A stretch of DNA of 64,000 bases. It comes from Mycobacterium sp. 1100029.7. Its GTDB lineage: Bacteria > Actinomycetota > Actinomycetes > Mycobacteriales > Mycobacteriaceae. The DNA lies in assembly GCF_001665235.1 (NCBI RefSeq), contig NZ_LZSC01000050.1, positions 1-64,000 of the forward strand, in the 5' to 3' direction. A program made the translations under genes and the position numbers. Shown here one piece after another: positions 32,918 to 43,160 of the stretch. Positions within the stretch are counted from its first letter, which is position 1; every line of letters begins with the position of its first letter. The notes beneath the pieces were generated by a model. The model was not told the origin of the DNA and did no database searches. It saw only the letters and a list, made by a program, of their open reading frames with translations.

Positions 32918-34021
32918 ATGGTCCAACAACTGATATTCGACGAACCGCGCGCCAAACGGCCACCGCGGCATTTGGCCGACCTCGACGCCGACGGCCGCGC
33001 CTCGGCCGTCGGCGAGCTGGGGCTGCCCGCGTTTCGGGCCAAACAGCTCGCCCAGCAGTACTACGGCCGGCTGATCGCCGATCCGCGGCAGATGACCGAC
33101 CTGCCGGCGGCAGTGCGCGAGGCGATCGCCGACGCCATGTTCCCGAACTTGCTCACCGTCGCGCGGGAGGTCACCTGCGACGCGGGTCAGACACGAAAGA
33201 CGTTGTGGCGGGCCGTGAACGACCCTGCCGGCACCACCTTCGAATCGGTGCTGATGCGCTATCCGGAGCGCAACACCGTGTGCATCTCCTCGCAGGCCGG
33301 TTGCGGCATGGCGTGCCCGTTCTGCGCGACCGGCCAAGGCGGACTGACCCGCAACCTGTCGACCGCCGAGATTCTGGAACAGGTGCGCGCCAGCGCGGTG
33401 GCGTTGCGCGACGAGTTCGGAGACCGGCTGTCGAACGTCGTGTTCATGGGCATGGGGGAGCCGCTGGCGAACTACACCCGGGTGCTGGCCGCGGTGCGAC
33501 GCATCACCGAGGCGCCGCCGCACGGTTTCGGTATCTCGGCCCGTTCGGTGACCGTGTCCACGGTCGGGCTGGCCCCGGCAATCCGCAAGCTGGCCGACGA
33601 ACGGCTGGGCGTGACGCTGGCGTTGTCGCTGCACGCCCCGGACGACGAGCTGCGCGACACGCTGGTGCCGGTCAACCACCGGTGGAAGGTCAGCGAGGCG
33701 CTGGATGCCGCGCGCTACTACGGCGACGTGACGGGCCGGCGCGTGTCGATCGAGTACGCGCTGATTCGTGACGTCAACGACCAGCCGTGGCGCGCCGACC
33801 TGCTCGGCAAGCGGCTGCACGGCGCGCTCGGATCGCTGGCCCACGTGAACCTGATCCCGCTCAACCCGACACCGGGCAGCGACTGGGATGCCAGCCCCAA
33901 GGACGTCGAGCGTGAGTTCGTCCGCCGCGTCCGGGCAAAGGGGGTGTCGTGCACCGTGCGCGACACCAGGGGCCGCGAAATCAGTGCCGCCTGCGGACAG
34001 CTGGCCGCTGAGCACACCTAG
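32918..34021 (+). CDS. rlmN: Dual-specificity 23S rRNA/tRNA methyltransferase RlmN
   Basis: A 367-residue radical-SAM methyltransferase that makes 2-methyladenosine at A2503 of 23S rRNA and A37 of some tRNAs. The cluster motif C-x3-C-x2-C is Cys129, Cys133, Cys136 (CGMACPFC); GMGEPLANY and [11 protein letters not shown] follow; the methyl-carrying Cys is near the C-terminus (EISAACGQL). The ATG at 32918 starts [10 protein letters not shown]. It follows cdsA by 20 bases, in conserved order. Confidence 0.95.
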   Translation: MVQQLIFDEPRAKRPPRHLADLDADGRASAVGELGLPAFRAKQLAQQYYGRLIADPRQMTDLPAAVREAIADAMFPNLLTVAREVTCDAGQTRKTLWRAVNDPAGTTFESVLMRYPERNTVCISSQAGCGMACPFCATGQGGLTRNLSTAEILEQVRASAVALRDEFGDRLSNVVFMGMGEPLANYTRVLAAVRRITEAPPHGFGISARSVTVSTVGLAPAIRKLADERLGVTLALSLHAPDDELRDTLVPVNHRWKVSEALDAARYYGDVTGRRVSIEYALIRDVNDQPWRADLLGKRLHGALGSLAHVNLIPLNPTPGSDWDASPKDVEREFVRRVRAKGVSCTVRDTRGREISAACGQLAAEHT

Positions 34022-34090
34022 CAGGCGGCTGAACCGCGCCGCCGGCTACACCGTTCTGTCAAATAACAGCTCGCCACAAGGGGGTAGGGA

Positions 34091-34591
34091 ATGACGGTCC
34101 GCCTGCTGTCGCTCGTAAAGATGTTCGCCGTGGTCTGTGCCGCGGTGGTGGTGATGTCGACCGCGGCGCCCCGGGCGCTGGCCGCCGACGACCGCCTGCA
34201 GTTCAGCGGCACCACGCTGAGCGGGGCGCCGTTCAACGGCGCCGGCCTGCAGGGCAAACCGGCGGTGCTGTGGTTCTGGGCGCCGTTCTGCCCGTTCTGC
34301 AACGCCGAGGCCCCCGGCGTCGCCCAGGTGGCGGCGGCCAATCCGGGCGTCACCTTCGTCGGCATCGCCGGACACTCCGACGTCGGCGCCGAGCAGGCCT
34401 TCGTCTCCAAATACGGCCTGAACTTCACCAACCTCAACGACGCCGACGGCTCCATCTGGGCGCGATACAACGTGCCCTGGCAGCCGGCGTACGTGTTCTA
34501 CCGCGCGGACGGCAGCTCGACGTTCGTCAACAACACCACCTCCGCCATGTCTCAGGATGACCTGGCCGGCCGGGTGGCCGCGCTGAAGTGA
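34091..34591 (+). CDS. mpt53: Secreted thioredoxin-like protein (Mpt53/DsbE)
   Basis: A 166-residue exported thioredoxin-fold protein with a signal peptide ending ALAADD (about 32). The active site is WAPFCPFCN (Cys67, Cys70), with the cis-Pro region NVPWQPAYVFY. Mpt53 oxidises or isomerises disulfides of exported proteins. GGGGGTAGGGA precedes the ATG. Its stop codon overlaps the start of the CcdA-like gene, the expected electron partner. Confidence 0.93.
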   Translation: MTVRLLSLVKMFAVVCAAVVVMSTAAPRALAADDRLQFSGTTLSGAPFNGAGLQGKPAVLWFWAPFCPFCNAEAPGVAQVAAANPGVTFVGIAGHSDVGAEQAFVSKYGLNFTNLNDADGSIWARYNVPWQPAYVFYRADGSSTFVNNTTSAMSQDDLAGRVAALK

Positions 34592-35457
34592 ACCAGGCCC
34601 TGATCGGTCTGGCGTTCGCCGCCGGATTGGTCGCGGCGGTCAACCCGTGCGGATTCGCGATGCTGCCCGCGTACTTGTTGCTGGTGGTGCGCGGCCGGCC
34701 CGACGACGAACGCGTCGGTGCGCTACCGGCGGTGGGCCGGGCGTCAGTCGCCACCGCGGGGATGGCGCTCGGTTTCCTGACGGTGTTCGGCGTCTTCGGC
34801 GCGCTGACCATTTCGGCGGCCACCACGGTGCAGCGGTATCTGCCGTACGCGACGGTGGTGATCGGCGTTGTGCTTGTCGCACTTGGGATTTGGCTGTTGT
34901 CTGGACGAGAGCTGACCGCGCTGACGCCCCGGCCGCTCGGACCGCGGTGGGCTCCGACGCAGCACGGGCCGCGGCTGGTGGGCATGTACGGCTACGGGAT
35001 CAGCTACGCGATCGCCTCGCTGTCGTGCACGATCGGGCCGTTTCTGGCGGTCACCGCCGCGGGGTTGCGCAGCGGATCGGCGCTGACGGGGGTGTCGGTC
35101 TACCTGGCCTACATCGCGGGCCTGACGCTGGTCGTCGGCGTGCTCGCGGTGGCCGCCGCGTCGGCGAGCACGGCGCTGGCCGATCGGCTGCGCCGAGTCC
35201 TGCCGTTCGTCAACCGGATCGGCGGCGGGCTGCTGGTGCTGGTCGGGCTGTATGTGGGCTACTACGGCCTCTACGAGGTGCGGCTGTTGAGCGCCCGCGC
35301 GAACCCCCGCGACGCGGTGATCGCGGTGGCCGGGCGCGTGCAAGGTGCGTTGGCCGGGTGGGTGCACGAGCATGGCGTCTGGCCGTGGATCGTGGTGCTG
35401 CTGGTGGTGCTGGTCGCGACCGGTCTGGCCGCGTCGCGCCGACGGGCCCGGCGCTGA
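34588..35457 (+). CDS. CcdA/DsbD-like membrane thiol transporter
   Basis: A 289-residue integral membrane protein with about seven to eight segments. The first segment has VNPCGFAMLPAYLL, and a paired Cys lies in SYAIASLSCTIGPFL, matching the two membrane cysteines of CcdA/DsbD that carry electrons from cytoplasmic thioredoxin. GTG at 34588 overlaps the mpt53 stop (GTGA). The natural task is to keep Mpt53 or related proteins in the right redox state. Equivalent to Rv2877c by position. Confidence 0.9.
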   Translation: MNQALIGLAFAAGLVAAVNPCGFAMLPAYLLLVVRGRPDDERVGALPAVGRASVATAGMALGFLTVFGVFGALTISAATTVQRYLPYATVVIGVVLVALGIWLLSGRELTALTPRPLGPRWAPTQHGPRLVGMYGYGISYAIASLSCTIGPFLAVTAAGLRSGSALTGVSVYLAYIAGLTLVVGVLAVAAASASTALADRLRRVLPFVNRIGGGLLVLVGLYVGYYGLYEVRLLSARANPRDAVIAVAGRVQGALAGWVHEHGVWPWIVVLLVVLVATGLAASRRRARR

Positions 35458-35460
35458 CGG

Positions 35461-35715
35461 TTAGCGGATCCAGCCGCGCCGGCGGCCCCACCAATCACGC
35501 ACCAGCACGAACAGCGCGAGGATGGCGAACCCGATCAGGAAGTTGTCCTCGACGTGGCCGACGTGGTTGCCGCGCAGCATCGCCAGCAGGAAGATGACGC
35601 CGAGCACGCCGACGCCGTGCCAGGTGCGGGTGTTGATCCTGCTCCACCCCCACGCGGCGGAGGGCACTTCGGCAGGGTCGACACCGTTGTAGTGCTCCAC
35701 CTCGGTACTGGCCAC
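35461..35715 (-). CDS. Small membrane protein, DUF2631
   Basis: An 84-residue protein with two membrane segments (VGVLGVIFLLAML and FLIGFAILALFVLVR) separated by RGNHVGHVEDN. The N-terminus ASTEVEHYNGVDPAEVPSAAWGW and the basic end WGRRRGWIR are characteristic of the mycobacterial DUF2631 family (Rv2876-like). Function unknown. The GTG at 35715 is chosen from the family's start; a longer frame upstream lacks homology. It is convergent with the CcdA-like gene, leaving only 3 bases between stops. Confidence 0.9.
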   Translation of the reverse strand: MASTEVEHYNGVDPAEVPSAAWGWSRINTRTWHGVGVLGVIFLLAMLRGNHVGHVEDNFLIGFAILALFVLVRDWWGRRRGWIR

Positions 35716-35901
35716 GGCGAGTCCTCTCGGATCGGATCGGCTTCTGATCAAAGATTCTGGCACACGCCCCTGCCGTTCGTCGGGGGGCCGCAACCGGCCC
35801 CGAAGGCAGACCGGTTGCGGCCCCCCGCATCTGCAATTCGGAGCTGTCGACCGCGCGGATGGGGGCGATCGCCGCGCCGAGCGGCACCAGCCGCGTCGAG
35901 T

Positions 35902-35989
35902 GTGTGCTCAGGGCTTTGAGTGTGCGTCCGTGGCGCGATTTCGGCGGTTTTCCCGCCCTGGGCGCACACTCAAGTCCGCAAACGCACAC
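35902..35989. repeat. Palindromic intergenic repeat, copy 2
   Basis: This copy shares GGCTTTGAGTGTGCGTCC (35912-35929) with the copy at 20395-20412, and again has a complementary right arm (GCGCACACTCAAGTCCGCAA, 35962-35981). The two halves could form a hairpin. It lies just before dxr and after the divergent DUF2631 gene, so here it may sit in the dxr promoter region rather than at a terminator. Confidence 0.7.
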
Positions 35990-36009
35990 CGAAGCCGCAC
36001 AATGAGTGG

Positions 36010-37233
36010 GTGAGCGATCCGACCACCGAAGCACCGGGCGACCGCCCGATCCGGGTGCTGGTGTTGGGCAGTACCGGCAGCATCGGCACCCAGGCGCTCG
36101 ACGTCATCGCCGCCAACCCGGATCGCTTCGAGGTCGTCGGGCTGGCCGCCGGCGGCGCGAACCTGGACACCTTGGCCCGCCAGCGTGCCGAGACCGGTGT
36201 GACCAACATCGCCGTCGCCGACGAGCGCGCGGCCGGCGCCCTGGGAGACGTCCGGTTCCAGGGCCCCGAGGCGGTGACCCGGCTGGTCGAAGAGACCGAC
36301 GCCGACGTCGTGCTCAACGCGCTGGTCGGGGCGCTGGGACTGCGGCCGACGCTGGCCGCGCTGCACTCGGGTGCCCGACTGGCGCTGGCAAACAAGGAAT
36401 CGCTGATCGCCGGCGGTCCGCTGGTCCTCAAAGCGGCGCAGCCGGGACAGATCGTGCCGGTGGACTCCGAGCACTCGGCGCTGGCCCAGTGCCTGCGCGG
36501 CGGCGATCCCGACGAAGTCGCCAAGCTGGTGCTGACCGCCTCGGGCGGGCCGTTTCGGGGCTGGGCCGCCGCCGACCTGGAGGCCGTCACGCCCGAGCAG
36601 GCCGGCGCCCATCCGACCTGGTCGATGGGCCCGATGAACACGCTGAACTCGGCGTCGCTGGTCAACAAGGGCCTCGAGCTCATCGAAACCCACCTGCTGT
36701 TCGGCATTGCCTACGACCGCATCGACGTCGTCGTGCACCCCCAGTCGATTGTTCATTCGATGGTCACCTTCGTCGACGGCTCGACGATCGCGCAGGCCAG
36801 CCCGCCGGACATGAAACTGCCCATCTCGCTGGCACTGGGCTGGCCGCGGCGGGTCCCGGCCGCGGCGGCGTCCTGCGACTTCACCACCGCCTCTACCTGG
36901 GAATTCGAGCCGCTGGACAGCAACGTCTTCCCGGCCGTCGAGCTGGCCCGGCACGCCGGCGAGACCGGCGGCTGCATGACCGCGGTCTACAACGCCGCCA
37001 ACGAGGAGGCCGCGGCGGCGTTCCTGGACGGCCGTATCGGCTTTCCGACCATCGTCAGAACAATCGCCGACGTGCTGAGCGCCGCCGACCAATGGGCCGT
37101 TTCACCGGCTAACGTGGATGAGGTACTAGACGCGCAGCGCTGGGCGCGGGAGCGAGCGCAGCGCGCGGTCGCAACCGCGGCCCCCGCTGGATCTTCCAAG
37201 AAGGTCTCGGGAATGGTTTTAGAAAGGTCCTAG
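36010..37233 (+). CDS. dxr: 1-deoxy-D-xylulose 5-phosphate reductoisomerase
   Basis: A 407-residue enzyme of the MEP isoprenoid pathway, target of fosmidomycin. NADPH motif [14 protein letters not shown] at the start, then [27 protein letters not shown], the metal motif [17 protein letters not shown], and [10 protein letters not shown]. The GTG at 36010 gives [10 protein letters not shown]; no strong ribosome binding site is seen and the palindromic repeat ends only 20 bases upstream. rip1 follows after 6 bases, then ispG. Confidence 0.96.
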   Translation: MSDPTTEAPGDRPIRVLVLGSTGSIGTQALDVIAANPDRFEVVGLAAGGANLDTLARQRAETGVTNIAVADERAAGALGDVRFQGPEAVTRLVEETDADVVLNALVGALGLRPTLAALHSGARLALANKESLIAGGPLVLKAAQPGQIVPVDSEHSALAQCLRGGDPDEVAKLVLTASGGPFRGWAAADLEAVTPEQAGAHPTWSMGPMNTLNSASLVNKGLELIETHLLFGIAYDRIDVVVHPQSIVHSMVTFVDGSTIAQASPPDMKLPISLALGWPRRVPAAAASCDFTTASTWEFEPLDSNVFPAVELARHAGETGGCMTAVYNAANEEAAAAFLDGRIGFPTIVRTIADVLSAADQWAVSPANVDEVLDAQRWARERAQRAVATAAPAGSSKKVSGMVLERS

Positions 37234-37239
37234 CGGCTG

Positions 37240-38454
37240 ATGATGTTCGGAATCGGCATTGTGCTGTTCGCGCTGGCCATCTTGATCTCGGTGGCGCTGC
37301 ACGAGTGCGGACACATGTGGGTCGCCCGTGCCACGGGCATGAAGGTGCGCCGCTACTTCGTCGGCTTCGGCCCCACGCTGTGGTCGACGCGGCGCGGTGA
37401 GACGCAGTACGGCGTCAAGGCGGTGCCGCTGGGAGGCTTCTGCGACATCGCCGGGATGACCCCGGTCGAGGATTTGGCGCCCGATGAGACCGAGCGCGCG
37501 ATGTACAAGCAGAAGACGTGGAAGCGGGTGGCGGTACTGTTCGCCGGCCCGGGCATGAACTTCATCATCTGCCTGGCCCTGATCTACGTCATCGCGCTGA
37601 TCTGGGGGCTGCCCAACCTGCACCCGCCCACCCAGGCGATCGTCGGCGAAACCGCTTGCATCGCACCGGAAGTCGCGCCGGGCAAGATCGGCAATTGCAC
37701 CGGACCGGGCCCGGCCGCGGTGGCCGGCATCCGGGCGGGCGACACCGTCGTCAAGGTCGGCGACACTTCGGTGTCCAGCTTCGACGAAATGGCCGCGGCG
37801 ATCCGCAAGCTGCACGGCACGGTTCCCGTCGTCGTCGAACGCGACGGCAAGCCGATCACGACCTACGTCGACATCACGCAAACCCAGCGCTTCGTGGGCA
37901 ACGGGCAGGACGGCAAACCCGCCGCCTCGACGGTCGGCGCCATGGGCGTCGGGGCCGTCAAGGTCGCGCCCACGCATTACGGCGTGCTCACTGCCATCCC
38001 GGCCACCTTCGCCTTCACCGGCGACCTGACGGTCGAGGTGGGCCGGGCACTGGTCACGATCCCGACCAAGGTCGGGGCGCTGGTGCATGCCATCGGCGGC
38101 GGGCAGCGTGACCCGGAGACCCCGATGAGCGTCGTCGGCGCCAGCATCATCGGCGGCGACACCGTCGACCACGGGCTGTGGGTGGCGTTCTGGTTCTTCC
38201 TGGCTCAGCTGAACCTGATCCTGGGCGCGATCAACCTGCTGCCGTTGCTGCCCTTCGACGGCGGCCACATCGCGGTCGCGGTGTTTGAGAAGCTGCGCAA
38301 CCTGGTGCGATCGGCCCGCGGCATGGTGGCGGCCGCGCCGGTGAACTATCTCAAGCTGATGCCCGCGACCTACGTCGTCCTGGTCTTCGTGGTCGGCTAC
38401 ATGCTGCTGACCGTGACCGCAGACCTGGTCAACCCGATCAGGCTCTTTCAGTAA
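37240..38454 (+). CDS. rip1: Site-2 protease Rip1 (M50 family)
   Basis: A 404-residue intramembrane metalloprotease that cleaves anti-sigma factors and other membrane proteins. The zinc motif HECGH (21-25) lies in the first membrane segment; a PDZ domain is at about 120-205 ([19 protein letters not shown]), and the third zinc ligand is in [12 protein letters not shown]. Two ATGs in tandem (37240, 37243) are possible starts. It is packed between dxr and ispG, probably in one operon. Confidence 0.95.
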   Translation: MMFGIGIVLFALAILISVALHECGHMWVARATGMKVRRYFVGFGPTLWSTRRGETQYGVKAVPLGGFCDIAGMTPVEDLAPDETERAMYKQKTWKRVAVLFAGPGMNFIICLALIYVIALIWGLPNLHPPTQAIVGETACIAPEVAPGKIGNCTGPGPAAVAGIRAGDTVVKVGDTSVSSFDEMAAAIRKLHGTVPVVVERDGKPITTYVDITQTQRFVGNGQDGKPAASTVGAMGVGAVKVAPTHYGVLTAIPATFAFTGDLTVEVGRALVTIPTKVGALVHAIGGGQRDPETPMSVVGASIIGGDTVDHGLWVAFWFFLAQLNLILGAINLLPLLPFDGGHIAVAVFEKLRNLVRSARGMVAAAPVNYLKLMPATYVVLVFVVGYMLLTVTADLVNPIRLFQ

Positions 38455-38477
38455 TCAATCCACCGGGAGGGGGAACA

Positions 38478-39659
38478 GTGACCACCATCGGACTCGGCAT
38501 GCCGGAAGCTCCGGCGCCCACGCTCGCCCCTCGGCGCACCACGCGCCAGTTGATGGTCCGCGACGTCGGGGTGGGCAGCGACCACCCGATCTCGGTGCAG
38601 TCGATGTGCACCACCAAGACGCATGACGTCAACACCACGCTGCAGCAGATCGCCGAGCTGACCGCCGCGGGCTGTGACATCGTGCGGGTGGCCTGCCCGC
38701 GTCAGGAGGACGCCGACGCGCTGGCCGAAATCGCCAGGCACAGCCAGATCCCGGTGATCGCTGACATCCACTTCCAACCGAAGTACATCTTCGCCGCGAT
38801 CGACGCGGGATGTGCTGCGGTGCGGGTGAATCCGGGCAACATCAAGGAATTCGACGGCCGCGTCGGGGAAGTCGCCAAGGCTGCCGGGGCCGCCGGGATT
38901 CCGATCCGCATCGGCGTCAACGCCGGCTCGCTGGACAAGCGGTTCCTGGAGAAGTACGGCAAGGCCACCCCCGAGGCGCTGGTCGAGTCGGCGCTGTGGG
39001 AGGCCTCGCTGTTCGAGGAACACGGCTTCGGCGACATCAAGATCAGCGTCAAGCACAACGACCCCGTCGTGATGGTCGCCGCCTACGAGCAACTCGCCGC
39101 GCAGTGCGACTACCCGCTGCACCTGGGCGTCACCGAGGCCGGTCCCGCCTTCCAGGGCACCATCAAGTCGGCGGTGGCCTTTGGTGCGCTGTTGTCGCGC
39201 GGTATCGGCGACACCATCCGGGTGTCGCTGTCGGCGCCGCCGGTCGAGGAAGTCAAGGTCGGCATTCAGATTCTCGAATCGCTGAACCTGCGACCCCGCG
39301 GGCTCGAGATCGTGTCCTGCCCGTCCTGCGGGCGCGCGCAGGTCGACGTCTACACCCTGGCCAACGCGGTCTCGGCGGGCCTGGACGGACTCGACGTGCC
39401 GCTTCGGGTGGCCGTGATGGGCTGCGTCGTCAACGGTCCGGGGGAGGCGCGCGAAGCCGACCTCGGGGTGGCGTCCGGAAATGGCAAGGGCCAGATCTTC
39501 GTTCGCGGCGAGGTGATCAAGACCGTCCCCGAAGCCCAGATCGTGGAGACGTTGATCGAGGAGGCCATGCGGTTGGCTTCCGATATGGGAGAAGCGGCGG
39601 GAACTGAGAACGGACCTGGCTCAACATCGAGCGGTTCGCCGGTTGTGACCGTAAGCTGA
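38478..39659 (+). CDS. ispG: 4-hydroxy-3-methylbut-2-enyl diphosphate synthase (GcpE)
   Basis: A 393-residue iron-sulfur enzyme, the penultimate step of the MEP pathway. A TIM-barrel part has [14 protein letters not shown] and [10 protein letters not shown]; the 4Fe-4S ligands are in [12 protein letters not shown] and [11 protein letters not shown]. The tail after [10 protein letters not shown] is a Gly/Ser-rich extension of about 25 residues. The GTG at 38478 follows GGGAGGGGGAA. It completes the dxr-rip1-ispG operon, so two MEP steps flank the protease gene. Confidence 0.96.
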   Translation: MTTIGLGMPEAPAPTLAPRRTTRQLMVRDVGVGSDHPISVQSMCTTKTHDVNTTLQQIAELTAAGCDIVRVACPRQEDADALAEIARHSQIPVIADIHFQPKYIFAAIDAGCAAVRVNPGNIKEFDGRVGEVAKAAGAAGIPIRIGVNAGSLDKRFLEKYGKATPEALVESALWEASLFEEHGFGDIKISVKHNDPVVMVAAYEQLAAQCDYPLHLGVTEAGPAFQGTIKSAVAFGALLSRGIGDTIRVSLSAPPVEEVKVGIQILESLNLRPRGLEIVSCPSCGRAQVDVYTLANAVSAGLDGLDVPLRVAVMGCVVNGPGEAREADLGVASGNGKGQIFVRGEVIKTVPEAQIVETLIEEAMRLASDMGEAAGTENGPGSTSSGSPVVTVS

Positions 39660-39715
39660 ATAGGACCAGTTCGCTGTTACTGGCCTCGTCGTTCGCACCA
39701 CAGAGAGTTCGCCAG

Positions 39716-40570
39716 ATGTCGGCTCCGCCCCTGTTTCGCCTAGTCGGCGACAGACGGGTGTCCGTGGTGCGTGACGCCGCCGCGGTGTGGCGGGTGCTCG
39801 ACGAGGACCCGATCGGGTCCTGCATGGTCGCCTCCCGCGTCGCCGATTACGGCATCGACCCGGGCTCGATCGGCGGCGAGTTGTGGACCCGTCGCGGCGC
39901 CGACGAGTCGCTGTGTTTCGCCGGGGCCAACCTCATTCCGTTGCGCGGGCTACCCGCCGACCTCAACGCGTTCGCCGACGAGGCGATGAGCGGCACCCGG
40001 CGGTGTTCCTCGCTGGTGGGCCGGGCCAGCCTGGTGCTGCCGATGTGGGAGCGCCTCGAGTCGGCCTGGGGGCCGGCGCGCGACGTGCGGGAACGGCAAC
40101 CGCTGATGGCCCTGGACAAGCACCCGATGTGTGAGCTCGACCCTGAGGTCCGCCAGGTGCGGCCCGAGGAGCTGGACGCCTATCTGGTGGCCGCGGTCGA
40201 CATGTTCATCGGCGAGGTCGGCGTCGACCCGCGGCTCGGCGACGGCGGCCGCGGCTACCGCCGCCGGGTGGCCAGCCTGATCGCCGCCGGACGGGCCTGG
40301 GCCCGCTTCGAGAAGGGTCAGGTCGTCTTCAAGGCCGAGGTGGGATCGCAATCGCCGGAAGTCGGCCAGATCCAGGGCGTCTGGGTGCATCCGGAGTGGC
40401 GGGGCATGGGTCTCGGCGCCCGCGGCACCGCGATGCTCGCGGCGGTGATCGTCGGCAGCGGACGCATCGCCAGCCTGTACGTCAACGACTTCAACTCGGT
40501 GGCCCGCGCCGCGTACGCCCGGGTGGGCTTCGCCGAGGTCGGCACCTTCGCGACCGTCCTGCTCGACTAG
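39716..40570 (+). CDS. GNAT family acetyltransferase with DUF4081
   Basis: A 284-residue protein. The N-terminal half (LFRLVGDRRVSVVRDAAAVWRVL through ANLIPLRGLP) is a DUF4081 domain; the C-terminal half is a GNAT fold with the acetyl-CoA loop VWVHPEWRGMGLGARGTAML and the family end NDFNSVARAAYARVGFAEVG. Substrate unknown. It follows ispG by 56 bases as Rv2867c does. Confidence 0.9.
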   Translation: MSAPPLFRLVGDRRVSVVRDAAAVWRVLDEDPIGSCMVASRVADYGIDPGSIGGELWTRRGADESLCFAGANLIPLRGLPADLNAFADEAMSGTRRCSSLVGRASLVLPMWERLESAWGPARDVRERQPLMALDKHPMCELDPEVRQVRPEELDAYLVAAVDMFIGEVGVDPRLGDGGRGYRRRVASLIAAGRAWARFEKGQVVFKAEVGSQSPEVGQIQGVWVHPEWRGMGLGARGTAMLAAVIVGSGRIASLYVNDFNSVARAAYARVGFAEVGTFATVLLD

Positions 40571-40673
40571 GCCGTCGCCGCACGGGCTTCCGGCCCTCGA
40601 CTGCGTTACATCACGGTTGGATCTCGGTGTGTCTGCGCGGGTGTAGCGGTTCGCGTTCATAACATCTGTAACG

Positions 40674-42503
40674 ATGGCAACACGAAGCACTCTGGTATCA
40701 ACAGCCTCGACGGTGTCGGGCCTGCTGCTCGTCGCGGCGATCGTTCTGTCGGGTTGCACGCCGCGCCCCGATGGTCCCGGACCGGCCGCGGAGAAGTACT
40801 TCCGCGCCCTGTCGATCGGTGACACCGCGACGGCCGCCCAGCTCAGCGACAACCCGAACGAGACGCGCGAAGCGCTCAACGCGGCCTGGGCCGGGCTGCA
40901 GGCCACCCATCTGGACGCGCAGATCCTCAGCTCCAAGTACGCCGAGGACACCGGCACCATCAGCTATCGCTTCACCTGGCATCTGCCCAAGAACCGCACG
41001 TGGAGTTACGACGGCCAACTGCGGATGGCCCGCGACGAGGGCCGCTGGGAGGTCCGCTGGGCACCCAACGGGCTGCATCCTAAGCTCGGTGAGCACCAGA
41101 CGTTCGCACTGCGGGCCGACACCCCACGGCGCGCGTCGGTCAACGAACTCGGCGGCAGCGACGTCCTGGCGCCGGGCTACCGCTACCACTACACGCTGGA
41201 CGCCTCCAAAGCCGGACCGCCGCAGTCGCTGAGCTTCACCACCCACACGATCGTCGACGTGCTGCGGCCGTTCAACGACGCGTTGACCGATCCGCAGCTG
41301 CTCGCCGAGCGGGCCAGCTCGACACCCGACCAGGTGGACCTGGGCGTCACGCTGCTGCCCGCCGACAACGACAAGGTGTTCCCGGCGATCGGCCGACTGC
41401 CCGGGATCGTCGTCACCCCGCAGGCCGACATGCTGGCCACCGACCCGCATTTCGCGCCGGCCGTCATCGGTCAGGTCAAGAAGGCCGTGATCGACCAGCT
41501 CGACGGTCAGGCGGGATGGCGGGTGGTCAGCGTCAACCAGAACAACGTCGACGTCGCGGTGCTGCACGAGGTCGAGGGGTCACCGGCGCCGTCGGTGTCG
41601 ATCACCCTGGACCGGGTGGTGCAGAACGCCGCGCAGCGCGCCGTGGACAACAAGGCCGGCAAGGCGATGATGGTCGTGATCAAGCCGTCGACCGGGGAGA
41701 TCCTCGCGATCGCCCAGAACGGCGGCGCCGACGCCGACGGCCTGCCCGCCACCAACGGCCTGTTTCCGCCCGGGTCGACGTTCAAGATGATCACCGCCGG
41801 CGCGGCCGTCGACCGCGACATGGCCACGCCCAACTCGATGCTGGGCTGCCCGGGCCATCTCGACATCGGCCACCGCACCGTGCCCAACTACGGCGGCTTC
41901 GACCTCGGCGTGGTGTCGATGTCACGGGCGTTCGCCAGTTCCTGCAACACCACGTTCGCCGAGCTGAGCAGCAAGATGCCGCCCCGCGGCCTGACGCAGA
42001 CGGCCTCCCAGTACGGGATCGGGCTCGACTACACCGTGGACGGGATCACGACGGTGACCGGTTCGGTCCCGCCGACGGTGGACCTGGCCGAGCGCACCGA
42101 AGACGGCTTCGGTCAGGGCCGCGTGCTGACCAGCCCGTTCGGCATGGCCCTGGTGGCCGCGACCGTGGCTGCCGGGAAAACGCCGGTGCCGCAACTGATT
42201 GCGGGCCGGCCCACGACGGTCGAGGGTGACAGCACCCCGATCAGCCCGAAGATGGTCGATGCGCTGCGGCCGATGATGCGGTTGGTGGTGACCAACGGCA
42301 CCGCCAAGGAGATCAACGGCTGCGGCGAGATCTACGGGAAGACCGGTGAGGCCGAATTTCCCGGCGGATCGCACTCCTGGTTCGCCGGATACCGCGGCGA
42401 TCTGGCCTTCGCGGCGCTGATTGTCGGGGGTGGTAGCTCGGAGTGGGCGGTCCGGATGACCAAGTTCATGTTCGAGACGCTGCCGCCCGGTTACCTGGCC
42501 TAG
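40674..42503 (+). CDS. Penicillin-binding lipoprotein (class B-like)
   Basis: A 609-residue lipoprotein anchored outside the membrane. The signal ends in the lipobox VLSGC (Cys28). A NTF2-like/MecA N-terminal domain (about 35-150) and a dimerisation region precede the transpeptidase domain: Ser-x-x-Lys in PPGSTFKM, Ser-x-Asn in SSCNTTF, Lys-Thr-Gly in YGKTGEAE. It cross-links peptidoglycan. Equivalent to Rv2864c. The ATG at 40674 lies after a 103-base gap. No toxin-antitoxin genes follow it here. Confidence 0.94.
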   Translation: MATRSTLVSTASTVSGLLLVAAIVLSGCTPRPDGPGPAAEKYFRALSIGDTATAAQLSDNPNETREALNAAWAGLQATHLDAQILSSKYAEDTGTISYRFTWHLPKNRTWSYDGQLRMARDEGRWEVRWAPNGLHPKLGEHQTFALRADTPRRASVNELGGSDVLAPGYRYHYTLDASKAGPPQSLSFTTHTIVDVLRPFNDALTDPQLLAERASSTPDQVDLGVTLLPADNDKVFPAIGRLPGIVVTPQADMLATDPHFAPAVIGQVKKAVIDQLDGQAGWRVVSVNQNNVDVAVLHEVEGSPAPSVSITLDRVVQNAAQRAVDNKAGKAMMVVIKPSTGEILAIAQNGGADADGLPATNGLFPPGSTFKMITAGAAVDRDMATPNSMLGCPGHLDIGHRTVPNYGGFDLGVVSMSRAFASSCNTTFAELSSKMPPRGLTQTASQYGIGLDYTVDGITTVTGSVPPTVDLAERTEDGFGQGRVLTSPFGMALVAATVAAGKTPVPQLIAGRPTTVEGDSTPISPKMVDALRPMMRLVVTNGTAKEINGCGEIYGKTGEAEFPGGSHSWFAGYRGDLAFAALIVGGGSSEWAVRMTKFMFETLPPGYLA

Positions 42504-42542
42504 CTGGGCTCTCCGAGCCCGCAACAGCGGTAAATTGCGAAC

Positions 42543-43127
42543 ATGACCGATACCGGCGGGGACATGGTGGCGCTGCACGTGTCCGATGCCGACCGCAACG
42601 GCACCATGCGGCGGCTGCACAACGCCGTTGCGCTCGGGCTGATTGATATCGACGAGTTCGAGCAGCGCTCGTCACGGGTGTCCTATGCCCGCACCCAGGG
42701 CGAGCTGGACGGCCTGGTCGGCGATCTGCCCGGGCCCGGCGACATCGTCACCTCCGCCGCGGACCGGGTGGAGCTCCGCGGCTGGGCCGGGTCGCTGCGG
42801 CGGCACGGCGAATGGACGGTGCCCACCCGGTTGGCGCTGGTGCGGCGGCTGGGCTCGGTCAAACTCGAGCTCACCAAGGCCCGTTTCGCCGGGCCGGTGG
42901 TGGTCGTCGAGCTCGACGTGCGGTTCGGCTCGGTGGACATCTGGCTACCAGACGGTGCCAGCGCATCGATCGACGACGTCGAGGTCTACGGCGGCAGCGC
43001 CCGCGACCGCCGCAAGGATGCACCGGGCGAAGGCCGGCCGCATGTCGTGCTGACCGGACGAGTGGTGTGCGGCTCGGTGACGATCCGGGGGCCGCGGCGC
43101 TCGGTGCTGCGTCGCCGCGCGCCCTGA
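42543..43127 (+). CDS. DUF1707 domain protein
   Basis: A 194-residue protein. The N-terminal DUF1707 (LHVSDADRNGTMRRLHNAVALGLIDIDEFEQRSSRVSYARTQGEL, about 10-60) is a short helical SHOCT-like domain common in actinobacteria; the rest is a beta-rich region with repeated patterns RLGSVKLELTKA, VRFGSVDIWLPDG and VVCGSVTIRG, as in cell-wall-active LiaF-like domains. No membrane segment. Function unknown. It lies between the PBP lipoprotein and mapB. Confidence 0.85.
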   Translation: MTDTGGDMVALHVSDADRNGTMRRLHNAVALGLIDIDEFEQRSSRVSYARTQGELDGLVGDLPGPGDIVTSAADRVELRGWAGSLRRHGEWTVPTRLALVRRLGSVKLELTKARFAGPVVVVELDVRFGSVDIWLPDGASASIDDVEVYGGSARDRRKDAPGEGRPHVVLTGRVVCGSVTIRGPRRSVLRRRAP

Positions 43128-43160
43128 TCGCCAGCGCTGCCTGCGATTAAGCTGGTGAAC